Shown: positions 46,690 through 58,519, counted from the stretch's first letter. The stretch: 64,000 bases of DNA from Mercurialis annua (GCF_937616625.2 NC_065575.1:7261501-7325500); one strand, 5' to 3'. Numbers and translations are program-made. Notes: generated from the sequence alone by a model not told the origin.

Positions 46690-46950
46690 TGAAATATCAA
46701 TCACAAATATTAATGCAATTATAATGAAAATCTGTAGTAAAGGATAAGTAAGGCCATAAAAAGGTAGGCACTAATGGAACTTTAAAATAATGAGTGTGAG
46801 TCCACTAGAAAAGACATATTTTGACTGCATAATTTTGATAAGTCTTCTAGAAGCCATGTGAGTACTTCATTCTTATTTTGTTTTTACTTGCTTAATTATA
46901 TTAATTTATAACAATGCACATTCATGAAATAATAACAAAAAGGGATGTTT
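46690..46950 (-). repeat. Inverted-duplicate block, empty-site copy
   Basis: Reverse complement matches 23715-24230 except that the Stowaway MITE is absent here. Shared landmarks in order on the minus strand: TTATTTCATGAATGT, AAGTACTCAC, GGCTTCTAGAAGACTTATC, TAGTGCCTACC and CTTTACTACA. Not coding. Confidence 0.75.
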
Positions 46951-49319
46951 AATAAGAGGAATAACCTCTCTTTTTTAACTCTCTCTAAAATTTATTGCTC
47001 TCACTTTTTTTAAAATTATTTTTATTTTTTTGAAAGTGGGAGAAGATGATTTTTCCGGCTACCCAAAAAGTTATCTTTTTCCCTGCCAATATTACTAGTT
47101 ATTATAGATCTACTCTTTTACGTAAATAAATTTAAAATTTAAAGTCTAGTTTTTTTATTTGAATTTTATTTCTGCTTGTTAGAATAAAGTTTAAGTCTTT
47201 TTCTGTCTTTTAATTAGATTTCTTAGATCCACAAATTTTGTTAGTATTTGTTTGACCTTTAACTTTAAAGTATTGTAGATATAAGAAATGAAAAGGATAT
47301 GGATCTATCTCTATAAAGTTTCAATGAAAATGAATATCGAAGATCAAAAATAGCAGACTTCAACGGATCAAGCGGTTTGAATGACAAGTCGTTACAAGAA
47401 AATATCAAAACACCCTTCCAACGAAATCGTTGTGTTAAGTTTGAGGATCTATAAAATTTTCTTATTTTTTAATTAATTTTTTACTTGTATCTTTATTGTT
47501 GCCTATTATTTCGTAATTTAATTTTTTGAAAGATCATATGGAAGTTCTTGTTATATGATTTTCACCCCTTATAAATTGAATCTTCATAATTAATTCTATT
47601 TTAGAGAGAAAAAAAATGGGATGTTTGCACAATAATTTATATGTATATTTACAAAAAAAAATACAATTTAATTTAATAGTTTATACTAATATTTTATTTT
47701 AATTGTTATGAGTTTTTAAAATTATATGATCAACAGTAAAAGAATATTATTATGTATCACTATGTTAAATGGTAGAATAAAAGAATAAGAAAATTATAAA
47801 GTTAAATACCAATATAATGACATGGATACATATGATAAAACTATTAAATTGTACACATCAATAAAGTAGATCAGATACAGGAAAAAATTGACTTAGCTCA
47901 TATTATAGAGATTTTTAAAAATCATAAATTGTGTCAGAAAATAATAATTATTTATCCATATTTACTATAAAATTAATACTTATGGATGTTGGTAAAATAC
48001 TGCTATTGGTATACTTTTATTAAAAATATATTTTTATTCAAAAGAAAAATATTTTTATTCAAATTTTATAAAAAAATTATACTCAGCATTTAATTATAAA
48101 AATTAATTTAAAAAATATTTGAACACGTTTTTTTTTATTTCAGCACTTAACCCTATCTTTTTATTTCATCTAACACTTGATTCTACCCTTTTATTGCATC
48201 CGACACTTGTCTTATCTTTTTATCTCATCCAACATTTGACCCCGTCGTCTTATTTTATCCAATATTTGACCCTATTTTTTTTATTTCATCCAACATTTGA
48301 CCCACACTTTTTTAGAATTTAGAATTTAGAGTTTAAAATTTTAAGATTTAGGATTTAAGATTTTAGGATTAAGATTTAGAATTTAGGGTTTAGTGTTTAG
48401 AGTTTAGAATGGTTTAACATGATAGGGTTTAGGATTTATAAATTAATATGGTTTATGTTTTAGATTTTAGAGTTTAGCATGATTTATAATTTAGAGATTA
48501 GTATGGATTTAGGGTTTAAAGTTTAGATTTAGCATGGTTTAGAATTTGGGGTTGAGCATGATTTATAATTTACAATTTAGCATGGTTTGGAGTTTAAAGT
48601 TTAGGGTTTAAGGATTAAATATAAATTGAAATATAAAAAAAATAGAGAAATAAAATTTTAAGTGTTAGATTTAGTGTTTTTATCAAATCAAGTGTTAGGT
48701 GCAATTTATTTTATTTTATAAGTATTATCCTCAAATAAAAAAAATAAATATTTTTGAAATTATTTTAACAAAATTAGGTAATTATAAACTTTTTCCAATT
48801 TTATAAGAACAATAAATATGATACTCTTGCTATGAGTAGATCTATGTTTTTATTAATTTTAATTGGATTTTGGAGGATCAATAGGACGATCAACTAAATT
48901 TTGGATACGGATGTATGAATTAATAAAGATCTTTTTATAATATTCTTTTTTATTTCTTGACACTATTAAAGACTTTGATCACACCGTAACACCATTTTTT
49001 TAGTTAAAAAAAATACATTTTTTAAAAACAATTCTAAGTAGAAATAGAATAATTGGACCATTTTAAACTTGAACTAAATTTATTTATTTTTTGTCAAAAA
49101 TAACCTACTCTAATTATTAGCGGAGATTAACGGGAGTTAATGTTAGACATTTTTTAAATGGGCACACTGCCTGTGAGTGTTGAGGGTCGAACCCTCAACC
49201 TCATACACATATCATTAGAACTTGGCCAACTGGGTCAGACCTTCAAATGTAAAATCCTTTATATATAAGGGGTTATTTCTCAGTTATCTCTACGTGAAAA
49301 ATTATTTTTCTATTTTTTT
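46951..49319. other. AT-rich intergenic stretch
   Basis: No gene seen. A CT-rich, leader-like part lies near 46960-47010. At 48130-48310 short pyrimidine-rich phrases (TTTTATTTCATCCAACA-like) recur about every 40 bp. They are followed by telomere-like words (next entry) and runs of A/T. A short GC-richer phrase at 49150-49240 (GTTGAGGGTCGAACCCTCAA) is a palindrome. Confidence 0.45.
48313..48620. repeat. Degenerate telomere-like repeat words
   Basis: Many copies of TTTAGGG-like heptamers and variants (TTTAGGATTTA, TTTAGAGTTTAG, TTTAGGGTTTAGTG) mixed with AGCATGGTTTA phrases. The pattern resembles a degraded interstitial telomeric repeat, but perfect tandem runs are at most two units long. Confidence 0.5.
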
Positions 49320-49548
49320 AGGGTTTGTTCATGTATTCATTTGAGAAAATTAGGAAAAATACTCTCTTTTTAAAAATAATAGGATTTCCTACCTCAAAAA
49401 GGAAAAGATAGAGAAAATATCTCACCCTTTTACTATAATTATTTTTTTACTCTAAGACATATTTATATTATGATTATACCTATTTTTTATTATTATTTTA
49501 CTCTAATCATATTTATTTTACTCTAATCATATAATATCTGTCACTTTT

Positions 49549-49740
49549 TTTTCTCTTTCTCTTTCCTTTCTCTTTCTTCTTCTTTCTCTTCTCTGCTTTC
49601 TTTTTTTTTTTCGCCATTTTTCTTCTTCTTCTTCTTCTTTATTCTTCTTTTCTTCTCCATTTTTCTTCTTTTTTTCGTCATCGTTCCTTCATCGATCCGT
49701 TGTCGCTCCGCCATCGTTTCGTCGTCGCTCCGCCGTTCTT
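49549..49740 (+). repeat. Polypyrimidine tract
   Basis: Almost 130 bases of C and T only, with CTT/TTC runs, then TCGTCATCG-type sequence. On the minus strand it gives a Lys/Glu-rich open frame without protein character. Long homopyrimidine runs can form triplex DNA. Confidence 0.8.
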
Positions 49741-49936
49741 TCATATTTGATTTTAGCCATTTTTTTCTTAATTCGTGGTGATAAATACAATTCATTTTAA
49801 CTTTCAGATCTAAATAAATTAATCTTGATTTTTTTCAATTTTAGATCTAAAAAGCTGCATGAAAAACACTTTTATGATGAAAAAAACGATTTTCTGCAGA
49901 AAAAACGATTTTCTGCAAACAAAACAGCATCTGATT

Positions 49937-50525
49937 ATCATATGAGTATCACTGCATTATCATCACATTATCATAACACTGCAGAAAAAATTATTTTTTT
50001 TATAAAAAAACAGCTTCTGATTATCATATGAGTATCACTGTATTATCATGTAGTTATCATAACATTGCGGGGAAAAAAATTCTGCATAAAATAATGTTTG
50101 ATTATAAAATCGTTATCATAATATTATCATATTTCGTTATCATAACATTATCATATGATACCGAGATGATGATGTTTACGGTATCAAGATGATAATGTTA
50201 TGATAATATCTATGATTATGTTATGATAAAACCATAATTGATTATCATGTCAGTATCAGTATATTATCATGTTGTTATCATAACACTGCAGTAAGATAAC
50301 TAGATGATAATGAAATATGATAATGTTATGATAATATCTATGATTATGTTATGATAAAACAGTATCTGATTATCATCTCAGTATCAGTATATTATCATGT
50401 TGTTATCATAACACTGCAGTAAGATAACTAGATGATAATGAAATATGATAAGATTATGATAATTGGATGATAACGTGCGCAAAAATATAATTACAGAAGG
50501 ATTAATGATAATCAGATGATAACGG
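49937..50525. repeat. Array of TTATCAT / ATGATAA words
   Basis: By eye more than 25 copies of TTATCAT or its complement. Longer palindromes such as TTATCATATGATA (50150) occur, and a ~125-bp unit containing TTATCATAACACTGCAG and AAGATAACTAGATGATAATG is repeated in tandem (about 50228-50352 and 50353-50477). No protein frame. Confidence 0.85.
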
Positions 50526-50685
50526 AGTAAAATCATAAATATTTTTAAACCCAGAGTAAAAACATAAATCTGAAAAAAACGTGAGGTATTTTCTGCAACT
50601 TTTCTGTGTTGAGGTAAAATGTGCAAATATTTTTATTTTTAGAGTAAATACCTAAACTTCCCTATTCATTTTCGCAAACAGGCCC

Positions 50686-51737
50686 ATTTTTCATGCTGAT
50701 CGTGAAGTAGATTAACGAACAGAATTTAATCACCATTTATTGGTGATTAAATTAATTAATAGAGTTTGCTAAATGAATTCACGAACTCCATTAAACAACT
50801 GATTCTCTATCTTCCAAGTGACAGGAAATGTTGACAGTCATTCAATCATTGGCAATTAATAACCCTTATATTTTTTTAAATCTTAAAATTCTAACTCCTA
50901 AATGCTAACCCCTAAAATACTAACCCTTAGAAAGAAAAAAATAGAAAAAAAATAAAAAAATATTTAAAGTTAATAAAATAATTATATGATATTACTTCCT
51001 AAACATGTAAATATTTTTTTATATCTCAACAATGATAAAATGAGTTTTTCTCTTTTTGTTAACGCTATTTATAAAATACATAAATTTATTATACTGTAAT
51101 TATAGATGAATGTTTAATTATTTTAAAAAAAATTATAAATTTTAGCGTGTTTCATAAATTTAACTCGAATTCTAATTTTAGAAATTTTAAGATGCCATTT
51201 TTTTTTTTTTTGCAATTTCAAACTTTTCAAATCAATTATGAATCTTTCAAGTTTGTGTTTAAATTGCAAAACACGCTAAAATTCATAATTTTTTAAAGCA
51301 ATTGATCCTTAAATGAATTTTTAAATAATATATAAAATGCATCGCTCTTTATTTTAAATATAAAAAACATATTTATATTTATTTTAAAATTAATACATTA
51401 TGTGAGAGATTAAATGGTTAAAAAAGGTAGTATAGATGTTTAGCGGAAAAAATATTTAGTCAAGAGGTGTTATAGGTCAAAATAGTATAGTTTAGGGGTC
51501 AAGTGGAACAAAATTCAAATTATTTTTGTCCACGTCAGCGCGAGTGTCTTCACGCACGGCTTGAGAACAAAAAATTGAAATTGAGAGGTTAAATAGAATA
51601 AAAAAAAATAGTTAATAGTTCTAATGAAATATGAAATTAGTTTAGAGGTCGCAGACAATAAAATGATAAAATTTAGGAGTTAAGCCTACTTAAATTATAT
51701 CATTAACTAACAAAAATATTTTCACTTCTTTTAACAG
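50686..51737. other. AT-rich intergenic stretch
   Basis: No gene. Around 51150-51300 an inverted pair, GCGTGTTTCATAAATTT against AAATTGCAAAACACGC, suggests a small foldback sequence. Around 51410-51690 phrases such as TAGAGGTC and AGGGGTCAAG recur. Confidence 0.35.
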
Positions 51738-52740
51738 CCTTTCGGATAAATAATCTTCATTATACATGGGAGATTTGCCACCAATCAGATGCTGTTAATT
51801 GTCGTAACCTAAGAAGTACGGAAACTTCGACAAAATTGCATGTCCCGTTTCAGAAACGTTTCGGAAACTGAAAACTCTCAGAAACTCTCGGAAACTCATA
51901 AGGAAACGTTTTGGGCGATTTCCGTAAATAATAAAAAAAATATAGTTATAAAAAAACCGAAAAAATTCTCAACTAATAATTTTTTCTGAATCAATTAACC
52001 ATAATTTTTATTGTTTATTTTATCTACAATAAAACTTATCTTCTTATTTTTTATTTATTTTATTGATTGACATAAATATATAAATAAAATTTAATATATA
52101 TAATATTTTATAATTTTATAATTTTTAATATTATAAATATATCCCTATATTTTATATTATTTATACGTTTCCCCACGTTTCGTGTCCTTCATTTTAAAAA
52201 AATCCGTTTCGCCGTGTCTGTTTTGTGTCGTTTCCGTTTCCCGTTTCCGTGCTACCTAGGTCGTAACAGATAGTATCATTGGAGATGGTTGCATTCTCAA
52301 TGTAAGATTTAACAATATTACCTATTTGCCCTCTATTTAATCCTTTGTTGCAATTTAACCAACTCTGAACTTTTCACCAACTTTATATGGGGGAATTTTT
52401 TTGTTTGGCTTCCTGGAAAATGATTCTGCAACTTTCTAAGAATAGAGGTGCAAGATCAAAAACCCAGTGGTAGGCATGAGGACACGAATAGGAGATCGGG
52501 TTATAATTGAAGATTCGGTATCATGGGTTCTGATTTTTATCAAGTAAGATGCAAATAAAAACATTAGCCTAAGTTTGTTTCTAATAAGACATTATTGTTA
52601 ACAGAAATTTGTGTACTGAACAGAGAAACTGTATTCAAAAGAATGGAATAGGCATCAGCATTCCGATTGGAATTGGTGACGATACTCGGATAAGAAAAGC
52701 TGTAATAGACAAGAATGCAAGAATTGGCAGAAATGTCATG
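51738..52740 (+). pseudogene. ADP-glucose pyrophosphorylase gene fragment, intron-containing, broken
   Basis: Three exon-like pieces in order match the C-terminal half (start of the beta-helix) of plant glucose-1-phosphate adenylyltransferase, the starch-synthesis enzyme. Piece 1 (51738-52301, minus the insertion below) gives VVTDSIIGDGCILN and ends at a good donor (AAT|GTAAGA). Piece 2 (52446-52543) gives RCKIKNPVVGMRTRIGD then VIIEDSV; one base appears lost after it, before the MGSDFYQ-like end, and a donor CAA|GTAAGA follows. Piece 3 (52605-52740) gives SIPIGIGDDTRIRKAVIDKN then ARIGRNVM and again meets GTATGA. Introns are kept, so it is a DNA-level duplicate, not a retrocopy. The start of piece 1 also reads in mixed frames. 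Subunit type (large or small) is not certain. The N-terminal catalytic half is missing. Confidence 0.8.
51808..52260. mobile_element. 453-bp TIR element inserted in the AGPase fragment
   Basis: Ends CCTAAGAAGTACGGAAAC and, complemented, CCTAGGTAGCACGGAAAC; TCGTAA (or TCGTAAC) flanks both sides (51802-51807 and 52261-52266). It cuts the exon between the codons for VV and TDS. The arms are rich in GGAAAC / GTTTCC words. Superfamily is not assigned. Confidence 0.7.
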
Positions 52741-53818
52741 GTATGAACTATCACATTTATTACATAACTTATACTATAATGAACAAAAATTAATATGCAA
52801 GTGTCGGGGTAATTTCCATTTACAATTCCTCAACTTTGTATCTCTCCCATCATAGTTCCTAAGCTTTATTTCGTAACTACATGATAAATCAACAATAATT
52901 ATAGAATATGTATTATCTCATACTAATGCAGAGTTTATGATATCACTATGTATGCAAGAATCAAGCAGGCATGTCTCCAAAGAATCAAAGACAAGCATGA
53001 ACATATCAGAAAAAAGATTGAAAAATTCTGCAGGCAAAAGAGCAACAAAACTAAATTTGCATTCCATGTCATAATTCTTCCACACAATCAAAGACGAGCA
53101 TGAACATATCATAAATAAAATTGAAAATTCTGCAGGCATGGGGTTAAGAGCAGCAAAATTAAATTTGCATTCCATGCCATTCTTCTAGATATGATCACAA
53201 AACAGCTCATAACATCAACTCGTACTTCATAAATACGCTACAACATCTAAACCAGAATGCAGAAATCAATGTCAGAAGTGGACAGCTTTCTTTGATCATA
53301 TCATTCTTCTAGATATGATCACAAGCTATAGTAATAGTTGAGACCACAATAATTAATAGTTAGATCTAAGATGTAAACAGAAACTGCAGGTATGAACTAG
53401 ATTCATTCGACAACCATTAGAATATAAGAGAACGGCGCAGATAGCTTGCATCATCCAAAAACAGAGGCAAACATCTGGCCAAAAGCACTAAGATTTGAAA
53501 TAATGATATCAGTTTCTCTATGATTTTGAACATCTATCCGCTATTGAAGCAATTCTATTTGCACATCATTAACCAGATATCCCTAATGTAGATAGCCGCA
53601 ACATTTACTAAAGCAAAAGTACTGGGGCACATAACTAACCACACATCACTCCCCTAGTATTTATCTAGGCCAATGGCATGGGAATCGGACACCGCATCAT
53701 TTACCAGGTAAAACTATTTGCAAAAAATTCAAAACTTAGAGATGCCAGCCTACCAAAGAGATGCCAGCCTACCAAAGATACCAAAGATTCAAAACTGAGA
53801 ACGATAACAAACATGCAA
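52741..53818. other. Spacer between AGPase fragment and split gene
   Basis: No gene. Contains a tandem duplication (52983-53178) and a repeat of ATTCTTCTAGATATGATCAC (53180 and 53306). Part of it may be the 3' UTR of the minus-strand gene that ends at 53819. Confidence 0.4.
52983..53178. repeat. Two-copy tandem duplication, about 90-107 bp units
   Basis: Both copies contain ATCAAAGAC(A/G)AGCATG, AAATTCTGCAGGCA and TAAATTTGCATTCCATG in this order. The first is 52983-53089, the second 53090-53178, with short indels. Confidence 0.8.
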
Positions 53819-55322
53819 CTAGAGAAAGTTATGGTAAATCCACTCGACCCCAACCTGGAGGCCTTCAATAGATCCACCCGCAGGCTCAGATGGTCCCTCT
53901 GGGATAGGAATAAAAAAAGTTTTTCCACCTCTGGAAATTGTGTTGCCACTTGCATCGCACAGCTTTCCAGCTACAATGACAAGAGAGGCATGTCCTGGAA
54001 CAGCAATAATTGACCTCTTCAGCATAATGGTGCCATCCTTATCCACCTCTGTCGGCTTATCGGAAACAAGCGGAACATCATATGTGTAACAGCAAGGGCG
54101 AGCACAGATAGAACCAGAGATGGTACTGACACCCGGGATTCCCGTCAATTTCAAAGTAATCTTGGCCACTCCCGCAGAGTGCATAATAGCGTGCTGAAAA
54201 TACATTCGGAAAGGAGATGTCCTATCACCGCACATTTCAACTCGTTCCTCTGTAACACGGTTATAAAAAGAAGTAGCCGATGTCTGTATTTCCATAAAGT
54301 TGACATAGCCTCCAACAATCCGTTCATAAATCGGTGTAAGCGGATCAAAGTCAGGCGCTGTTGTATCATTCACTGCATAATCACTAATACCTTCCAATAT
54401 AGGTTGACTATCCAAACGGAGATCAAAACTAACATCAATTGAAGGGACACAGGTAGGTAGCTGATCGATATCCGGACCGAACAGAGTAATCGTGTACTTA
54501 TCGGTGTAAGACAGATCCACCGAATCGGCGTCTTTCTCTACCTTGTATAAATTAACATCCACCGGGCTCTCCCTCTCCCTGTATGACTTATAACACTGGG
54601 TTCTAATTTCCCCAGAGAGTTTACCTTTCAAAGATAATGGATTGTTCATAGGCCATGTTTGGTTCATAGAATAGAATAGCATGGAATAGAATAGTTATTC
54701 TATAAGGAATGGAATAGCCATTCTTTAGTTTTTAAAAGGAGTGTTTATTCCACAAAATCATGGAATAACTATTCTTTGGAATACCTATTCTATGAACCAA
54801 AGCAAAGAATTGTCATTCTATACGGAATAGCTATTCCATTCCGCACCTATTCCATGAACCAAACATGGCCATAGTTCTATCACGCCTAAGGATAACAGCA
54901 TATGAATCCAGAATTTTATTGCAGACCCTAATTTCAGATGGATGAGGACGTTGACAACACTCTGTTGTCAAGCAGTTTCTACCAATTTCTTTTTTAAAAA
55001 TATCAAGATTAATACAATAATCAACACACCTGAATTCAAGATCTTCATCAGAAGCTTCCCCTTCCATAAAAAGTGTTGAGCGTTGAGAACCCGCGTCATC
55101 TATAGAAGAGTCACTGGAATTGTCAAGATATTCATCGGAAGATTCCCCTTCCATCAAATTTCCTGAAGGGCTATCAGGATCAGGATCGGCATCGGAACAG
55201 GTAGGACGCTTAATACTAATTAGATTATTAACCGACCTCACTTCATCGGGAGATTCCCCTAATTTTTCGCTTTCTCGGCCGCCGCACTCAGGGTCCATTG
55301 CAGAACAACCTTCAGGATCCAT
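53819..55322 (-). pseudogene. Plant gene with DUF6598-like domain, split by a MITE
   Basis: Upstream part 55322-54871: acidic, Ser/Asp-rich N-terminus with MDPEGCSA at the start and repeated MEGE(S/A)SDE motifs, then a Cys-rich stretch (RNCLTTECCQRP). Downstream part to the stop at 53819: about 275 aa with SIDVSFDLRL, YVNFMEIQT, VAKITLKLTG and TEVDKDGTIMLKRSI, an order of beta-rich motifs reminiscent of the DUF6598 domain known from jasmonate-induced-protein relatives. That match is by pattern only. Leaving out the MITE (54651-54870) and one 3-bp duplication removes 223 bases and brings both parts into one frame of about 426 codons. So the gene was intact until the insertion. No ribosome-inactivating domain is seen. 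Confidence 0.65.
54651..54870. mobile_element. Harbinger/Tourist-type MITE inside an exon (220 bp)
   Basis: Ends GGCCATGTTTGGTTCATAGA and, complemented, GGCCATGTTTGGTTCATGGA; ATA lies on both sides (54648-54650 and 54871-54873). Internally it repeats GGAATAG/CTATTCC words. A 3-bp duplication and a GGCC...GTTTGG end suggest PIF/Harbinger. Confidence 0.88.
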
Positions 55323-56920
55323 TGCAGAACAACCTTCAAAGAAAACCTTAATTTTTTCAAGATATTGTTAGGGTTTATTTAAAAAAATATCCTAAAGCTA
55401 CAATGATTCCTTATGAAGCACATCAAAACTGTTTTTGTTCTATGTTATTGATCAATCATTTAGTACTCATATAGTTTAACATGATTTGCATTAAACATTT
55501 AAAGAAACTTGGTCATTATATTTATTATTATTTTTTTTGCCTAAGGGTCATTATATTTATTAAAGAGCTTCAAATATTATGCTAATGAAAACCGAATACA
55601 AATAAAATAAATCGGGGCAAAAGCAGTAAAAATAATTTATTATTATCTAAAGAAGGAAAGAAGCATATATATGTAGGTAATATAAACATGATTCAACTTT
55701 TTTATAATTAATAAATATATTTTATTATAATTTATTTGAAATTTAAATATTATATTTAATAATTTAATTAATATTTTATAAATATATCGGGTCATGTAAA
55801 TGTTGATCACGTGGCAAAATGCTAGTACTATATATAAAAATACGGATGGAGGCACATACACTTTTACCTAATAGCCCTTTTTAATGTATGACTGATTCAT
55901 TAATTAATTAGAGATTTATGGTAATTAATTAATTAGTTACTTATAAAGTTAAATTATAAATTTAATTAATGTAAGTAGAATATAATTAAAAAAAGTACAA
56001 AAAATAACAAATTAAACACTAAAAATATATTGAAAAAAATTCAAAATACCCGAAAAAAACACTTAGTAAAAGCCAATAAAAATTAACAATTCACTGGGTA
56101 ACAATGCACATAGCACATGTTGACCGCAATGTTAACCATCTATTGACAGCATATTCCAGCCAAATTCTGGTGACCGGCCATTGGACTCCGATGGTATTTT
56201 TCATGTGTTTTAGGTATTTTTTTAAATAGAGTATTTTTGTAAAAATAATAAAGTAAAAGTGTTCAATTTATAAAGTATGAGTATTTTTTAAAACTTCACT
56301 ATATTTTTATAACGCATAATTCATTTTCAGGTCCTGCACTTTCATCTTTTTTTAACTATGGATCCAACTTGTTCACTTCCAAATTTAAAGATTGAGTCCA
56401 TGCACTTTTATGTTTCTTTCAACATAAGTCCTTTTGTGTGTGTGTAGTACATGTATGAGAGTAGAAATTTTTGTTTAGTTTGATGTATAATGATCAAGTC
56501 TCTGTACTTTTATTTATATACAATAAGGTCCTTGCATTTTTATTTCTATCAAATCAATTATAATTAATATTTATTTACTAAAACACTAATTGTTAGTTAT
56601 ATTAGAATTTTATATGAGGATATATCTACAATTTGTATTATATTTTCAAAAATTAAATTATTAATTGGAAAACACAAATTGAATTGGCGAGCCACGTTAC
56701 GAGCTACTTGTAAAACCCATAAAACAACATTAATTTTACGGAAATGTTCTTTTTACTTATTAAATATTAAACTACTACTACTACTATAATATAGGTTCAA
56801 ATCTAAATAAAATTTAGCTATTTACTAATTTAGATAATGATTAGATAATCAATCAAAAATCTAAAGTAAATTGGCTTAATTGGGGAGATCATAACACGGC
56901 TTTTTTTTCATTCTTCGGTT
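55323..56920. other. AT-rich intergenic stretch
   Basis: Upstream of the split gene; its leader starts at once with AAGATATTGTTAGGG on the plus strand side. A likely foldback element lies around 55985-56310, with loosely pairing A-rich arms around a GC-richer centre, TGGTGACCGGCCATTGGA. No gene seen. Confidence 0.4.
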
Positions 56921-57821
56921 GTGCAGCGTAGGAAACGTAGCAATATTTCCCAGCTCCGTAATAATGCGGGTGATCTATGTATGCAGGAGCCACAAATTGT
57001 GAATACTGTTTTGAATCATTTCCGGCAGATTTACACTTCGTCTAGGCCCGATAACGTTACAACAACAATCTCTGGGTTGGGAGAGAGGGTCACACCGGCC
57101 ATGAATCACTCTCTTACTCGAGGGTTCTCTCATGATGAAATTCGTAAAGCAGTGTTTGCAATTAATCCGAATAAAGCTCTGGAGCAAGATGGTACAGCGG
57201 GTCTCTTTTTCCAAAGTAATTGGGAGGTAATTTAAAATGATATTTGTGGTGCGATTCGTGATTTTTCTCGGGTGGCGGATTACCACGGGCCCTAAATCAT
57301 ACCACTATTACGCTAATTCCTAAGGTTGATTCGCATATTACTATGTCTGATTTGCGTCCCATTAGTATATGTCCTGTCTTTTATAAGATAATTTCTAGAA
57401 TTTTGACTAACAGTCTTCAGCCGTTAATGCCCAAACTCATCAGTGAACATAAAGTGCCATTGTGAAAGGGCGTAATATCTCGGATAACATTCTTTTAGTA
57501 CATGAACTGACACATTATTTGAAGACTAGAAGGAGTGTTTCTAAATTTGAGCTAGCATTGAAGCTTGATATGAGTAAGGCTTATGAGATAGTGAAATGGG
57601 TGTTCGTTAAGAAAGTCTTTAGGAAAATGGGTTTTCACCATATTTGGATTAGGTGGATTATGAATTGTATTTCATCAGTCACATATTTGCTTAACTTTAA
57701 TGGGTCTTCATATGGTTTTATAGAACCCTCGCGAGGTCTACGTCAGGGTGATCCTGTATCACCATTTTTGTTTCTTTTTTATCTCAAATGCTTCTCTTTT
57801 TTGAACAACAATTATATATAA
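56921..57821 (+). pseudogene. L1-type LINE reverse-transcriptase fragment
   Basis: First part (56921-57235): region before and at the start of RT (FSHDEIRKAVFAINPNKA followed by DGTAGLFFQSNW, the usual 'PGPDG' place, here EQDG). After frame changes the second part (57462-57790) reads NISDNILLVHELTHYLKT, LKLDMSKAYEIVKWVFV and PSRGLRQGDPVSPFLFLF, RT blocks with the GLRQGDP motif. It stops before the catalytic FADD. Both ends are truncated, so it is dead. Confidence 0.85.
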
Positions 57822-58519
57822 AAGACTTCTAGATAGGTTTGACCTCAAAACTATAATTATTTTCGACCTAATAGAGTTGTCCAATTTGTCATTCCCACAC
57901 AGTTTAAAAAAATACAATTAATTTTATAATTTTTTTTACTTTCTTTCTATATTCTTACTTAATGTATATAGATGTTAATAAATATTAGCTCATTAGTTGA
58001 TTTAAATATTATGAATTTAAATATTTTCATTATTTAAAAATGGACAAATAGAGAGAGTATAAAGCAGGTTCAATGCCATCTTAAAAAAAGGTTATATATT
58101 ATGCATGTACATACATGATGCACAAAATAAGATTAATAATGGAATGCAATGCTTTAGAGGTCAACAAATTGCAAATGAATTTGATGCATAAATTGTTGAA
58201 AGTTTAAAAAATATGCTTGATGAATATAATTTATAAATGTTTATCTCATGCAGTGGTTGTGCCATGTCATATTTACAACAAACCAATAAACATGCGATAC
58301 AAAATCTTTTAATTATCATTTAGTTTTTTTATTATTAACTTTTTCACATGATAATTGTAGCACGTATGACATGGTGCAACAGTTGCATGCAATAATTTTT
58401 CATAATTTATATGCTAAGTCTTTAACACAGCAGCAACAAGAGATTGAATTCATTCAAAGTTGCATGCAATAATGTCTCTGATACTTGAGTAGTTACGGAA
58501 CGCAATTTATGCACAATTA
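57822..58519. other. AT-rich intergenic stretch
   Basis: Between the LINE fragment and the 3' end of the minus-strand gene. Two phrases (GTTGCATGCAATAAT at about 58380 and 58460; ATGCAATAATTTTT/ATGCAATAATGTC) repeat. No gene seen. Confidence 0.4.

Larger units (their letters stand above)
49320..50685. mobile_element. Foldback element 4 with TTATCAT word array (1.37 kb)
   Basis: Left end GGGTTTGTTCATG, right end complement GGGCCTGTTTGCG. The arms pair over about 120 bp, for example AAATACTCT / TATTTACTCT, CCTACCTCAA / TTTACCTCAA and GAGAAAATATCTCAC / GCAGAAAATACCTCAC. The left half has a long pyrimidine tract (49549-49740) running into CCGCCATCG-type sequence. The right half is the word array. 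Confidence 0.7.

Noticed and set aside
49541..49795. Lys/Glu-rich open frame on the minus strand
   Set aside because: It is the complement of a polypyrimidine tract; composition alone explains it.
53819..55322. Ribosome-inactivating protein of the jasmonate-induced type
   Set aside because: Only a DUF6598-like pattern is seen; there is no recognisable RIP catalytic domain.
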